64,000 nt of DNA, taken from NCBI GenBank assembly GCA_007449985.2, contig VIIQ02000069.1:340001-404000 (forward strand). The letters run 5' to 3'. Origin of the DNA: Desmodesmus armatus. Lineage: Eukaryota > Chlorophyta > Chlorophyceae > Sphaeropleales > Scenedesmaceae. Below are positions 12,601-24,380 of this stretch, in pieces (position 1 is the stretch's first letter; each line of letters opens with the position of its first letter). A program made the translations under genes and the position numbers. The notes below the pieces were generated by a model. That model was given only the letters and a program-made list of their open reading frames with translations, made no database searches and had not been told where the DNA came from.

Positions 12601-14895
12601 CCCCCCCCCCCCCCCCCCCCCCCCCGTGCCGTGTTTTCACACAACAATCCTTGCAGGACTGTCCTGACGTCACTATCGCATGCACTCTCTCTGTCACCAC
12701 ACACAAAAACCCGGAGCTGAAGACTGACCCTAGAGTGTCTCCCTCCCTCCCTGCTCACCTTAAGACGTTTTGCTGAGCAGGCAGCACCTCAGGCCAGACC
12801 GCTCCTGCCCCCTCCACCACACATGCGCACACTATCTGGCCATCATGGCTGGTCATCATGACCAGCCTTGAGGCATCTGTTCCTGGCAAGCAATGTGCCT
12901 CAACACACACGCATGCACACTCCCCCCCTTCCCCCTCACCTTCGGACTTTTTGCTGAGCAAGCAGCACCTCAGGCCAGACCCCGGCAGCAGCAGCTTCAG
13001 CACCCTTGCAGTCTGTGCCGCCAGCTCGTGTGTGGGGCTGAGCAGCAGCGCCTTGGGGGCTGATGGCCAAGCTGCCCCTCCCTGCTCCTTGAGCCGCATC
13101 AAGTGGGCCATCAGGGGCAGCAGGAACGCAAGCGTTTTTCCCCGCTGCCTGTAAGTCAAAGAGAGGGAGTGTGGGACATGCATGTAGCTTAGTTGGTGTT
13201 GGGGGCAGCTGGGACGTGGGAGGGGTGGCCCTGAATTTGGCACAAGGGTGCCAGCTGGTTGGGGCCAGCAGGGCCTTGGGGGCGGGAGGCCAGGCGCTTC
13301 CCCCTTGCTCCTTGAGCCGCATCAGGTGGGCCATCAGCGGGAGCAGGAACGCCGACGTCTTGCCACTGCCTGCAAACCATAGACGATATGTGTGTGGCAT
13401 GCATTTGGCTCAGTGGGTGTGGGGGGCAGCTTGGACTTGGGGCGGCCGGGGGGGGGGGGGTGCATTTGGCTGAAGGGCAGCAGGGCCTTGGGGGCGGGGG
13501 GCCAGGCTGTTCCTCCCTGCTCCTTGAGCCGCATCAGGTGGGCCATAAGCTGCAGCAGGAACGCAAGGGTCTTGCCACTGCCTGTGTGCATAAAGGGCCG
13601 GGAGGCAGGGGGAGGGCAAGCCTGCTGCTGGCTGTGCAGCAACTGGACATCACAACATTAGATGGAAGTCACTCGGTCACCAACCACTTGAAAGGCGCAT
13701 TGCATCGCCCTGGCTCCCTTACAACACCCACCTGTTGGTGCCACTGCCAGCAGCTCCCTGTGGTGCAGGAGGGCCGGCACTGCCTGCCGCTGAATGGGTG
13801 TGGGCGTGTGCCAGCCGTTTTCTGCCAAGTGCGCAAGCAGCTTGGATGAATCAGCAGCACCTCTTCAACTTCTGCTGCTGCAGCGGCGGCTGCGGCGGCG
13901 GCGGCTGCTATTGCTGCTTTGGCGGCCGTTTTGCTGCTGCGCTCCTTTCTGTGCTGCGCCTCCTGCTGCTGCTGCTGCTGCGGCTGCTCCGGCTTGTGGC
14001 GCAGCTTATGGGGTTTCTCTAGGTCAGACCAGTGCTTGAGCGGAGGGGGGATGTCTGAACCTCTGACCTGTTTGTAAGCAAGCAAGGGAGACACGAACAC
14101 ACACACACAGCAGATCTGGGTGAGCATTGTACCAATCTTGCTGTTGCGCAACTGCGTCTGTGCTCAAGCCGCTTGACGCCTTGGAGGGGTGAAGACTGAT
14201 GCTGGAGCGCCCGCCCCCTAAATACAGAGGCAGCTGCGACGGCAAGTAGTGGGGACAAGTGCACCCGAGCGCATGTGTGTCCCATGAAACCCCCACCCCC
14301 AGCAGTTTACGCTTTACTTCAGGTGATGGTCCCCTTGCGGACAAGCTGCTGCACCCCTGCCCCCTGCCGTTCCGGGTTGCTTTGGCAACCAATACCTAGC
14401 TACCTTACACCCCCCTCGATACCCCCCCCCCAAACCCGTAATTGCAAGCCCCCCCCCCCCCCCCCCCCGCGCATTAAATGCAGCAAACATTGTACGTGTA
14501 GTCTGCAGTACAGCCATCACAGCAGAACACGCATAAAAATAACACACCTTGATGCGCAGCGCCTTTCTGATCACGTTGGCTTCCTCCTGAGGGTCCCTAG
14601 TGTGTACCTCTGGCAGCGCTGCTTCCTGCTGCTGCTGCTGTTGCTGCTGTTGCTGCAGCTGTGCCTGCTGCAGGGAGCCACCAAACAAGCTAAAGCCTGC
14701 ATCAGCATCCACTTCAACATTCTCGCCGCTGGCTGCTGCTCCTTGCTGCTTCTTGCGTTTCTTCCGGCTGGGCTGCTGCTGCTGCTCCGGCAGTGGCTGT
14801 GCTACTGAAACGTTGCCTGCTGGCCTGCTGCCGGAACCAGGCTGCTTTCGCTTCTCAAACCTTGCTCCAGAAGACAACAGCGCGAACGGATCCAT
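6626..14895 (-). CDS. DDX52: DDX52/Rok1-type DEAD-box RNA helicase
   Basis: Predicted nucleolar ATP-dependent helicase for 18S rRNA maturation (Rok1/DDX52 role in yeast and animals). Exons on the minus strand: 14895-14548, 14067-13732, a P-loop exon present in three copies (starts 13581, 13369, 13148; the last ends 12940), 10412-10321, 9628-9494, 9254-9183, 8936-8769, 8304-8160, 7823-7636, 7000-6626. Seen in order: [11 protein letters not shown] (Rok1-like lead), Q motif [11 protein letters not shown], motif I GSGKT, Ia [24 protein letters not shown], helicase-C domain with [11 protein letters not shown] and [10 protein letters not shown], and a basic Lys/Gln-rich tail. Phases match across the downstream exons. 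Two problems remain: a one-base frame break near 13860, and no single P-loop copy is intact (two lack motif Ia, the third has a frame break at 13136-13144). This could be assembly error, unusual splicing or decay. With corrections the protein would be about 690 aa. Confidence 0.85.
7127..7549 (-). repeat. Decayed copies of the 3' edge of the 7823-7636 helicase exon
   Basis: Three partial copies (about 7474-7549, 7248-7290, 7127-7170) of the exon end that encodes [19 protein letters not shown]. The first keeps its GT donor. All lie in the intron behind the true exon. Confidence 0.7.
9909..10115 (-). repeat. Extra copies of the [10 protein letters not shown] exon end
   Basis: The end of the true exon (10412-10321) recurs at about 10077-10115 ([12 protein letters not shown]) and 9909-9940 (EEGKVDLRK). 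Each copy keeps its splice donor. A decayed copy of the next exon start (SYMVL) lies at about 9722-9742. Confidence 0.65.
10371..11010 (-). repeat. Five-unit tandem array of about 128 bp carrying an exon start and its splice acceptor
   Basis: Units begin near 10371, 10499, 10627, 10754 and 10878. Each holds, in transcript order, a (GTGCT)n-rich intron end, the acceptor CCGTCAG, and the exon start that encodes [15 protein letters not shown]. Only the unit at 10371 continues into the rest of the exon. Further single copies of the exon start lie near 11467 and 12012 inside larger repeats. Confidence 0.85.
11011..12600 (-). repeat. Higher-order tandem repeats (about 550 bp) in a helicase intron
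   Basis: A unit that includes TGTATTGACCACAGAC (11111, 11660), an imperfect hairpin, a CA-rich stretch and an exon-start fragment is repeated about every 550 bp, with a third, more diverged unit to about 12600. A small array of GCATATAAACTTGAGTGGAG repeats lies at 12165-12250. Confidence 0.7.
12755..13581 (-). repeat. Tandem triplication of the helicase P-loop exon plus a partial fourth piece
   Basis: Three copies begin at 13581, 13369 and 13148, each behind its own CAG acceptor, and encode the block that ends at [18 protein letters not shown]. The first two have GSGKT but run into unrelated sequence. The third continues through PTHELAAQ to a donor at 12940, but its P-loop is frame-shifted (G4A5). 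A further copy of only the exon end lies at about 12758-12805 and carries an in-frame TAA. Confidence 0.85.
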
Positions 14896-17690
14896 GCTGA
14901 ATATTGATTGACACGTTTGGGTGATCCAAAGTGCCGGAAGTGCAGAACTGGATGATTTGGCGCTGGCCTTACATGGGTTCCTTTGCACAGATGCCAGTCG
15001 TACTTGTTTGCACTTTCATGAATGCAGGTAGCACTAGAGCAAAGTCAGTCGTGCAGTTAGTCAACGTCTTTGACCAGAACAACCTGCCATATTCAATGTC
15101 TGTTGAGACCAGACAGGTGGGGTTATGCCTTTGTCAGCTGCTCCACATCCTGCCATTGTTGAATCGAGGTAGTGAGTTTATGAAAAACGACTCCATGCAA
15201 GGCACAAAAGTTCTCCCGAGTGCAGGTGTACTCATGTAAGGCACTTGTACTGAGGCCTGCAGGCTCACTGCAGCTGCTAAGCTGGAGGGCTACTGGCCCC
15301 TCGACTCCTTTGGAGGCGCACTGTCCTGCCTTGCCATGTTGTGCAATCATGATTGCCATTGTTACACCAGGCTGCCCTTCGGCTCCCTGCCTGTGTCATC
15401 TGACTTTCCAGGCCCTGAGGGCAAGGGAGTCGCGCAGGGTCTGCTGCAGTGATGCAGGAATGCTCATAGCTGCACCAGACACGTAGCTCCTGAACAGAAG
15501 GACACACGAGACTGCAAAATCATGCACGATGCCAACAGTTTTGGGATCATCCCTGCATAATTGCACAGCACACACAGCACACCGCACAGCTTGCACGACA
15601 TGGGCGATGTAGCATTGCAGACAGGTGCCCCAGTGACAGCAGCACGCTCTCTGCAGGCACCTGTCACACCTGCACACATGCACAAAAACTCTTACAGAGA
15701 GAGTGCTACACTCAAACCCAGCCCAAAAGCCACACACACATGCCGTTCCCTTGGCAGAATTCAATGCAGGGGAGAGCCTTCATGAAATCAAGCAGGCACG
15801 TGCTGCTTGATGTACGTATGCAACAATGAAGGATGGGAGACGCCGCACACCCCCAGAAGCAGATATACACACCCAGCACACCACACCTGCACAAGCCTTC
15901 CCACACCATCATATCGCTAGAAATGTGTACAGCATCCTTGCGCCAACCAAAGCGCCCCGAGGCCGCACGCGCACGCAGGGGGAGGGGGATGCTTCCACCC
16001 TGCTGCAACACGAGCTCAACATGAATGAGCACAAGCCTGAGGTATATATTACCACAGCAGCCAGAAAGGTTGTGCTGCATGATGGTGCTGCTGCCACCAA
16101 CACAAAAGTGCTGCTCTTTTGTAGTATAACACAGCGTGGCACAGCACGCTGGCGCGCCTCTCTCTTCAATGCATGCACAGGGGTGTGATGCATTGCATGT
16201 CATATATGCTGGGGCTGTGCACCGCACAAAAAGCCACGCTCATGTTCCATGCACTCGCAAAGTTGCATTCCAGCTTGCAGCCGAAAGCTTTGCAGCTTCC
16301 TGCAGCTGAAAACACTGCACTGCACACGCGCTCTAGTGCGGCAACACTAGATACTGCGCGCACTCCAACTGTCCACGCCACCGGTGCCGACAACAAGGCT
16401 CGTGCTGTGAGCCGTGCTCTCTTTGCCACAGCACCGCCATTGCCCATGCCATATGGAACACAGCATCTCTACATCTATGCAACCGTCGTTTGGAAACCAG
16501 ACCAGTACAGTCTCACTGTGGCTGGGAGCAACACCTGCTGTCGCACCGCTCACCACCCCTCTCGCACAAGGAGTGCACAGCAGTGTGATGTTCCTGCCGT
16601 GTGACATATGACAATCGGTGCGACCAGTGTCCACACAACCACACTCAACGCCAGACTCCACGGCACCCTGGGGCACTCCAGGAACCAACAACTTTCACCT
16701 CCCCTTTTGGAATCTCAGGGCAGCTGGATTGGGGAAAAAGCCGCGCTTCCTGGCAGGGATGAAAATGCACCTACTGCTGTCAAAAACAGGCCCAGCTGTA
16801 GCATCTGCACAAGGGGACACAAAACTGCCGTGCAGCACACTGCCTGGCTGCTGTAATCGTCTGCACGGCCCTTGCAAGGTGTGCAGACTGCCATGCTGCT
16901 TGCAGCCCTTCAATAGACCGACTGCAATGCCATTTGCCTGCTGATCACCGCCGGGCGACATAGCCAGGCATCAAGGGCCAGGCCTCAAGCCAACATGCTT
17001 CTGCCTCATTTCATGAACATGTCACACTCTCACCCTCATGCCAAAGAGCGAAAAAAAACAAGCCAGATGGGAAAACGCCAAGCCAAACGGTAGATTCCAT
17101 ACATTGACGCAAACCAAGGCACTGGACCGCCCCTGCATGCCACATTTGACATGCATGCTGCATACCGCATACGCTCTGCCAGTTGCTGTGCATTAGTCAT
17201 GCACCGTTGGGCCTGTTGCCATGCATGAGTTCAGCACTGCGTAGCAGCTGTTGAAGCCGCAACAGGCTCGTAACTGCCCTGAGACAAAGATGTGAGCTAC
17301 ACACCGCGACACACCACCGAGGCCTGTCACCTCACTGTCATCGGTAATGCACACTGCTCAACATCTGGTCATATGCCACGGCGGTAGCTGCGCTTGTGCA
17401 AGAAGAATCCTACACCTTGGAGCAGCCAAGCAACACCAACAGGCTCGCAACAGCCCCGAGACAAGGCTGTGACTTCGGTGCATGAGCACAGCACACATGC
17501 AAGGCAGCCTGCACGCACAACGTGTCCTGCACATGCAGTAGTGCACAAAGGGTAGCTGCGATAGCTGTCGCCTCCAAGGACAGAGGTCCATAACATCGCT
17601 AGCTGGACCCTGCTCAAGTTGCCCCCATCACAGGGACACTTTCCAAGTATCAAATCTCGGGCCTAAACCCTGAGGCCTTCAAGGTGAGGC
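14896..17690. other. Intergenic region, possible unrecognised minus-strand exons
   Basis: About 2.8 kb between the helicase start and the end of the LicD gene. Two stretches look weakly coding on the minus strand: about 15488-15410 (after an acceptor TGTTCAG, reading SYVSGAAMSIPASLQQTLRD and ending in a stop) and about 16820-16690 (reading CIFIPARKRGFFPNPAALRF, followed by a GT donor). I could not link them by phase or recognise a family. Repeats near 17230-17480 and 17790-18140 share segments. Confidence 0.3.
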
Positions 17691-19897
17691 CTAAACCCTG
17701 ATGCCTGCCTTGCCCAGAGCCCCCAGCAGACGGGCATAGAACTTGCCCTGCTCGATGCAGTCACGGCCCTTGTCCATGTACCTGCACAACAGCACAGCCA
17801 CACGCACAACAAGGTCAAGAAACCTGTCTGGCATCGAGATGGGTGTTGTCTGTGCGGCTTACACAGACCACTGACACGTACTCACTTGTCCATGTACCGG
17901 CAGCACGACAGCACAGCAAACACGAGCAGCAGCAGGATGACGGCCCGACAGTAGCAGCAAGAGGGTGCGGACCGGTTTGAATGCAGCACGCCTGCTTATG
18001 CCAGTCAAGTCAAGAAACATGTCTGGCTTCAGCATGGCGGTTGAGCCCTTGGCTCATTGGCTAGTGCCAAGGTTGAGCCTCTGTCCCCAAAGGCTGTACT
18101 GCATTGTACAGTGTTGCCTGTGCGGCTTACACAGTCGACGGGCACGTATGCACTACATTCAATCAACCTTCATTCCCCCTGATCCTCACAAACTACACGT
18201 GTTTCTCACAGAACCACATACAGCCAGCCACCAGAAACTTCTGGCTGTGTGTCATACATTGCAATCATATAAGGACCTCAACAGTACCCAACACAGCCGG
18301 CATGCCACACTCGCGTACCCAATGCTGCCTCCCCCCCACCTCTGCTCACTTTCCACACATGTGTTCAACATATACAAGCAACCCACCTTGGGATCATGTA
18401 GGTGTCTCCATAGCGGTACCGCAGCACAGCTGGAACATCACCAGGCACCGACACAGCCACCCCTTGAACTTCATCACACTCAGTGGGAACACGTGTGAGG
18501 ATGGGATGTCACACAAGTCCCCATGGCCCTGTGGGATGGACACCATCGCCTTGCTGCTACTGCTGCTGCTGCCGGCTGCTGCACAGCAGTTGTCGCTGCC
18601 GCTGTTGATGCCGTTGGTGGCCTGAGGCGCTGTGTCTGCAAAGCCGCCGTACTGCAAAGGAAGGGCAGCAATGAACAGAAGCAATGGTGATTAGGTAGTG
18701 TGTGATCCATGATCAGCCCACTTCCACCACAATGCACCACAGCGCACCACAACCAGACATTGGTCATGCCACACAACACCCCAACACCCCACTCACCAGG
18801 TCCGTGATGCCCACACCGCTCAAGACCCTGATCCACTTGATGCTGGCATACCACAAAGAACAACCCGAACCCGTCATTGTTGCTCCTGCACCTGAACCCT
18901 GCGCCCAAACCACAGGATCCCCCCCCCCCCGCACACGCCCCCCCTCCTCCCCCCCCCCCCCCCCCCCAACCCCAGAAACCCAATTGCAAACCAAACCCCG
19001 ACTCACCAAGTCCTGATGCCCACACCGCTCATCACGAATCCAATTGATGCTTGCGTCCTCTTAGCACACCCCAAAGCAGTGACCCCTGCCACTGTTGCGC
19101 CTGCTCCTAAACCCTGTACCGAGACCCCAGATAAAACCCCTGCACTCTCACCCCCACTCACCAGTCCATGATGCCCACACCGCTCTTGACCCTGATCCAC
19201 TTGATGCTGGCGTCTTCTGACGGCACCACACCACAAAGAACACCCTGAACCCTAGCATTGTTGCTCCTGCACCTGAATCCTGCACCACAGCATCACCCCC
19301 CCCCCCCCCACACACCCCGCCCACGACCCCCCCCCCCCCCCCCCCCGCCTCCAGAACCCCAAACAGAACCCCCACTCACCAGGTCCATGATGCCCACACC
19401 GCTCATGACCCTGATCCACTTGATGCTGGCGTCTTCTGAGGGCACCACGAAAAACACCCTGAACCCTGGCAGCCGCGCCTTCAGTGCATTCAGCAGAGAG
19501 TCCCAGTCGGGGTTTAGAACGACCAGGTCTGCATCGTTGTCGTGCAGAATGATGTCCTTCTGCTTGTGCAGGATAGGATTTTTGGAGGATAGGGTTTGCA
19601 AGGGGCAGCACAGCACCACACACAGAACAGGTGAGCCACGACATGGATAGTTTTGAGTCGTACTGGAAGGGCTGAGGGTGCAGGGGATTTGGGGTGGGTG
19701 TGTTTGCTAAACCCAAGGGAAGTCACTTCTCAGTTTAGCAACAGAAAAGACCCCACGAAAACAGCAAGCCCCCATACCCCTGCTGAACTTGAAACACCCA
19801 CCCGTCCCCCTCATCCGACACAACACTACTCACCTCCCTGTACATGCCCAGCAGTGTCCCAAGTCTGCCCAGTACTGAGCCCCCAGGTCATCAAGCA
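17691..19897 (-). CDS. LicD/fukutin-family protein (5' end not resolved)
   Basis: LicD/fukutin-related proteins are nucleotidyltransferase-fold enzymes that move phosphocholine or pentitol phosphates onto glycans, usually in the secretory pathway. The algal substrate is unknown. Exons on the minus strand: 19897-19834 (LDDLGAQYWADLGTLLGMYRE), 19559-19380 (DIILHDNDADLVVLNPDW, the Asp-rich metal-site motif), 18651-18387 (ending in GVAVSVPGDVPAVLRYRYGD, the family's C-terminal block) and 17781-17691 (YMDKGRDC... to TAG). Phases fit once one G is restored in each of two exons: a CCC run at 19858-19860 and a CCCC run at 18460-18463 (plus strand). These are probably homopolymer errors, though decay cannot be excluded. 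The first exon needs a phase-1 partner upstream, perhaps within 19950-20180, which I could not fix. No signal anchor was seen. Confidence 0.75.
18797..19250 (-). repeat. Three extra copies of the 3' end of the LicD exon 19559-19380
   Basis: The exon end that encodes EDASIKWIRVMSGVGIMDL with its GTGAGT donor is repeated at about 19160-19240, 19008-19065 and 18797-18860, each followed by a poly(G) tract on the transcript strand. Mutations break the reading frame in the copies. Confidence 0.8.
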
Positions 19898-22249
19898 CTG
19901 CAGGACAGAAAAACCAAGAAGGAGCACAGCAAGGACAGGGAGTAGGGTGAGTACATCACACCACTACTGCATCTGCTGCCATCAGGATGAGTACGTCACA
20001 TCACAACTGCATCTGCTGCCCTGCAAAGCATGATTGATCTGCTGGCTGGCCTGGGGCCCAAGGGGCCGCCCCTGTTGTACTGAAGCTACTTTGGCCACCA
20101 GCTGACGCATGCTGTGGTGCCCTGGACCAAAGCGTGCGTGAGCTGGCAGCCTGAGAGACCCGACATGGCTGAGCATTCGCTGCTTGAAGCTTCAGTGCAA
20201 CACAGGTGCCTCGCTAGACTGCATGGCCAGCCAGCACCGCCAAACTATGCTTGCAGCAGGGCTGCTGCTCTTGCCAGCACACCAAGCCTGACGCTTCAGC
20301 GCAGCTCGACTTCCTGCTGCTTGCGTCCAACAGATGCATTCGAGCTGGTTCCACTGCTAGAAGGCTAGGCGTGTAAGCCATGGCAAGCTGGTGTAGCAGC
20401 GCGTGCTGTCAGTGGTTGCGCAGCAGCTGGTGCCTCTTACCAGGGGCGACATGGCGGACCAGGTGCCGCAAGTTGCGGCGCCGCAGGTGCTGGTAGCCCT
20501 GCGCAAGAACATGCAACAGCATGGGAGCAGCAACAATTGGAGAGGGTCTCGAAGTGACAAAGCATGTGACAGCAGGTACGCACAACAGCAAGGGTGGTGA
20601 TCTCCTTGTGCAGCTGTGCTGTGCCTGCGGCTGTGCAACAGCATGCAACAGCGGCTGTGCTGTGCCTGCTGCTGTGCAACAGCATGCAACAGCGTCTGAG
20701 CATGCACCAGTGTGTGATGAGCATGCAACAGCAGTGTCCTGTCTTGCAGGAAAAAAAGTAGCTTGCAAAATTTTCAGGGGCAGCCATGCGTGCTGGGACT
20801 TCTGACGCCCCGCATGCACGCTGCCAAGCTATTGGAACACTGAGGGGCTGGCAGCATTTGTGGGCATGGTCTGATCAGTGCACTCTAACAGATAAGTCTA
20901 CAGGCAGATTGATGGCGATGCCTAGCAGACATGCCTTGCTGAAAGCAGAAGCATGGCCCAAGCTCCAAGACAGCAGCAACCCCGCTGCGGTGACATCACG
21001 CTGCCCTTGTCCCATGTAGCAAAGCATTAATGATGCGGCTGAACCGGGCTCAAAGATCCTACCTGGATCCCTGCCTTGACTCCACAGTACAAACTGGTTG
21101 CCACAACAACGCCTAGGCCCAGTGGGGACCGAGCCAGCTGGCCCTGCTGCTGCTGTCTGCTGCACTTGCTGTACCCGCTCTTGCTGACGCGACGTTTGCG
21201 CTGTTTCTCATGATCTGCGTGTTTGTCGTTGTCCTGCATGTCGTTCTGGAAAATATTGGGCCAATTGGCGACCATTGCTGCTGGGTGCCGCTTGGCTTGA
21301 CACCGAGATGCAAGTCACTGAGCGCAGACGGCACGACCTGGCACTGAAGGTGTCGCGTTGTGTTGATCTGTTCTTCTGCTATGTTTGCGAGGCGACAGAG
21401 CGCAGACAGAGCCCAAGAAACACAAAAGCGGAAGTTACCTGTTAGGTCACAGAGGAGCCGCGAGGCAATGCTTGAAACTCGCTACATCTGGTTTGGAGAG
21501 TATCACGGCACTGTGGAGGTGCTGGGCGGCCTAGATGGTCCGACTGTTCATATGCCGCTTCACGACATGCTTCACTCCAACTAGAGGAAACCTCCCGAAC
21601 GGAGTCGAGTAAGGTAAAAGAAGTATTGAGGTGCATTTCTAGAGAACTTCGTGAGGTCCCCACAGCACCCCAACACTGTACAGCCTGGCCAGCGCTGACC
21701 AGCACAGTTCAACAGCAATATAGGCCCTCTCCCCTGTGCCACAGCATCCAGTCCACATGCCTAACCATGAGGTCCTTGGTTTCGCAGTTTGTCCCAAGCG
21801 CGCTTGGCCAGCAGGAGGCTGCATGCTCAGCTGGGAACGAAACCACCCAAGGGCAAATCTGGGATAGACTGTGACTTATGCTCGTTGTCACTCTACCGAC
21901 ACCACATGACACATGCCTGCATTTGGGCAACGTTTCACAGTGACTGCCGCAGCTGCGGGCAAGCCTGCGGAACCTGTAGCAGCTCGTCCTGGTCAGCTGC
22001 AGAACACAGCTGGGACCCACAGCAAATGGTCACCCGGTGACCCAGATTTGGCAGGGTGATCCAGATTTGCACCAAACTGACATGGCTGTACCTGTCATGC
22101 TTTAGCCAGTTTATTCAACAACCTGCAACATCTCTCAAAGGTCAAAGTTTGACCTACAGACCAAAAGTTGTCACGATGACAGAGCAAGGTGTGCATCGTT
22201 GCAGATGCATACAGCAGCGAAAGCACACCCATATCACAACAGCCTCACT
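19898..22249. other. Region without a recognised gene
   Basis: Holds the presumed 5' end of the LicD gene and the 3' flank of the protease gene. Weakly coding open frames exist: plus strand 20403-20600 (PLTRGDMADQVPQVAAPQVL) and 21381-21584 (ending RYIWFGEYHGTVEVLGGLDG), and minus strand 21275-21060. None could be assigned to a family or joined by splice phase. The stretch 20600-20740 is a short CAACAG/CTGTGC-rich repeat. Confidence 0.3.
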
Positions 22250-24380
22250 CTATCTATGGAGCATCAACCCAGTTGCAACAGCAGTCGCATTAAACGCTGC
22301 ATGGAGCACAACCGCCGGCCACACACTGCCAGACCGCACCGCCAGCAAGCCACAGGCACCACCCAGCACACAGTACAGAAAGAACTGCTGAACATCTAGG
22401 TGGATCAAGGCAAACAGGGCTGCGGCAACAGCAGCGGCATCGATGCTGCCTAGCCGCTGCTGCAGTGCTGTCAGAAGGAAACCCCTGAAAAGCAACTCCT
22501 CGGCCACTGCAGGCAGCAGTGGAATAGCAGCAGTGCGGCAAAAAACACGACAGGCAGGATTGAGCGTCAGTCGACCACACAGGCAGCTCGTGCACAGTGC
22601 ACTGGCAGGGTCTCGATTGCAGATCAGCAGCCAGTGCCACTGGCACCATGACCTTCATGGCATGGTCAACGCTTCTAGAGGCACAAACAGTACATGGCAT
22701 CAGGAGACTCACGAGCTCCTGAGGGTGCGTCTGGACATTTGCTTTGTAATGATCACCAAATGAGCTGTACACATATCCACACTGTGACAGTCAGCACCCA
22801 CGCCGAACGTGCTCATGAGCTTACCTGCTGGCAACACAGCTGCAAACAGCAGCAGCAGCAGCGCCTGCTGCACACCCACCCCACTGCCGCCATCAGCACC
22901 AACCCCCAGCAGCAGCATCCCTGGGGTGACAGTCGCCCCATCAAGCCCCAGTAGTCCTGCAGAGGGCAGGGGGGCGGCCCCTGAAAGTGCTGCAGTGAGC
23001 TGCTCTGTGTTGCCGGTGCGCAGTGCGATCGCTGTGTTGATAGCGAGCCACAGTGCGGGACCCGCCACGAGCCCTGCATATGCACAGCACAGTACACCAT
23101 CACCGTTACTGTCACTGTCAATCACAATGACATGGGGTCAGTGTGCAGTTCAACGGCGGCGTTGATTGTCTAATTTGCAGATTGATGAGCAAGGAGCCCT
23201 GCATGCACACAGCATGGCACAGCACACCATGGCAAACGTCAATCAAAGCATATCACAACGACGGCATTATAGCGAGCCACAGTGCAGGCCTGCCAGGCGC
23301 CCTGCATGCAGGACAGCAAGGCACAAATCACACGGCATGGCACGGCACGCCACATTGATGCACAGCTTGGCATGTATACATGTCATTTGCTGACCCGGCT
23401 TTGGTTCAGTTGGATGACCAAGATTGTGTTGCTACTGTGTTTCAACATGCCGAACACTCGGCTCTGCCGGGCACACACTTTTTACAATATGAAAGTGCGC
23501 AGAGCACGCCTGCTTGGCCTTACCATGGGTATTTGACTGACTTTGTCCTGTTTCTTGTGTCCACACTGGTATAGTCGCCTGCCCTCACCTCTGCACACAG
23601 TATGTTCCTAGCATGGCTAGCACTTGCGGCAATTCTGGTTGTTCTGCCTTTATTAGTCGACCCGGTGTAGGTGGTGCAAACCACCGCAGGGGAGACAACT
23701 TATGAGGTTCACCTGGCTCGATCCTGGTGGGCAATGCCATTGTTGTTTGGCAAAAATGTCCATGTAACATTCTCCCCCATTCTCATCCCATTTGCCATGC
23801 CGCAGCTTCCATAACCAGGCAAATCAACAAACAGACTGAATGGCAAAGCCACGGGGTGCAGAACTTTTACATGCTTTGAGTGTCAGGGTGCTACCCACCA
23901 ATGATGTAATAGTTCCGAGATGCGGCACCCCCGCCGGTTGTTGCAGCCGCAGGGTGTTGCCGAGGTCCCAGCCCGCCCGCTTGATCCAGAACAGAGTTGG
24001 CGCCACAAATGCCGCCCACTGCAGTGCTGCCAGCCGCAGGGGGAAGCCAGTGATGCTGCTGGTGGGGCCAGGGGATGACAGCAGCCACTGACCTGCAGTG
24101 TAAACACAGTCGCAACGTAAGGCCCTGGCTCCCTTGCAGGCTGCACGGCTTTGCAGTTTCAAACACTGTGACTGTAAGGGAACAGTGGTGTCCTGTCGCT
24201 TGACCAGCGTGCGCATGTGCTGGCTGCTGCCTCCCACCACAGGCAGCCAAGATGTGTGCATCATGTGCATACAGCCAAAGTAGGGTTGTCAATAGTCACC
24301 CAGCTGCTGCTGCTGCTGCTGACGTACCTAGTGGAGTCAAGTCTGTCAGGAACAGCAAGCCCAGGGAGCAGTAGCAGTAC
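22250..24380 (-). CDS. CPBP (CAAX-protease/Abi) family intramembrane metalloprotease (5' end not resolved)
   Basis: Exons on the minus strand: 24380-24328, 24092-23899, 23073-22825 and 22506-22250, with consistent junction phases. The last exon starts with the hallmark motif VAEELLFRGFLL (the EExxxR glutamates bind the catalytic metal), then FALIHL and HAAFNA with the further conserved His and Asn. Hydrophobic segments include GLVAGPALWLAINTAIAL and ALLLLLFAAVLPA. Relatives cleave prenylated or other membrane proteins; in plants many sit in the plastid envelope or thylakoid. Substrate and location here are unknown. The exon 24092-23899 needs one more G in the run 23928-23932 to pass from LRLQQPAG into ASRNYYIIG, probably a homopolymer error. 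The N-terminus lies above 24380; a transit peptide may be in 24400-24570 but no start could be fixed. Confidence 0.8.
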
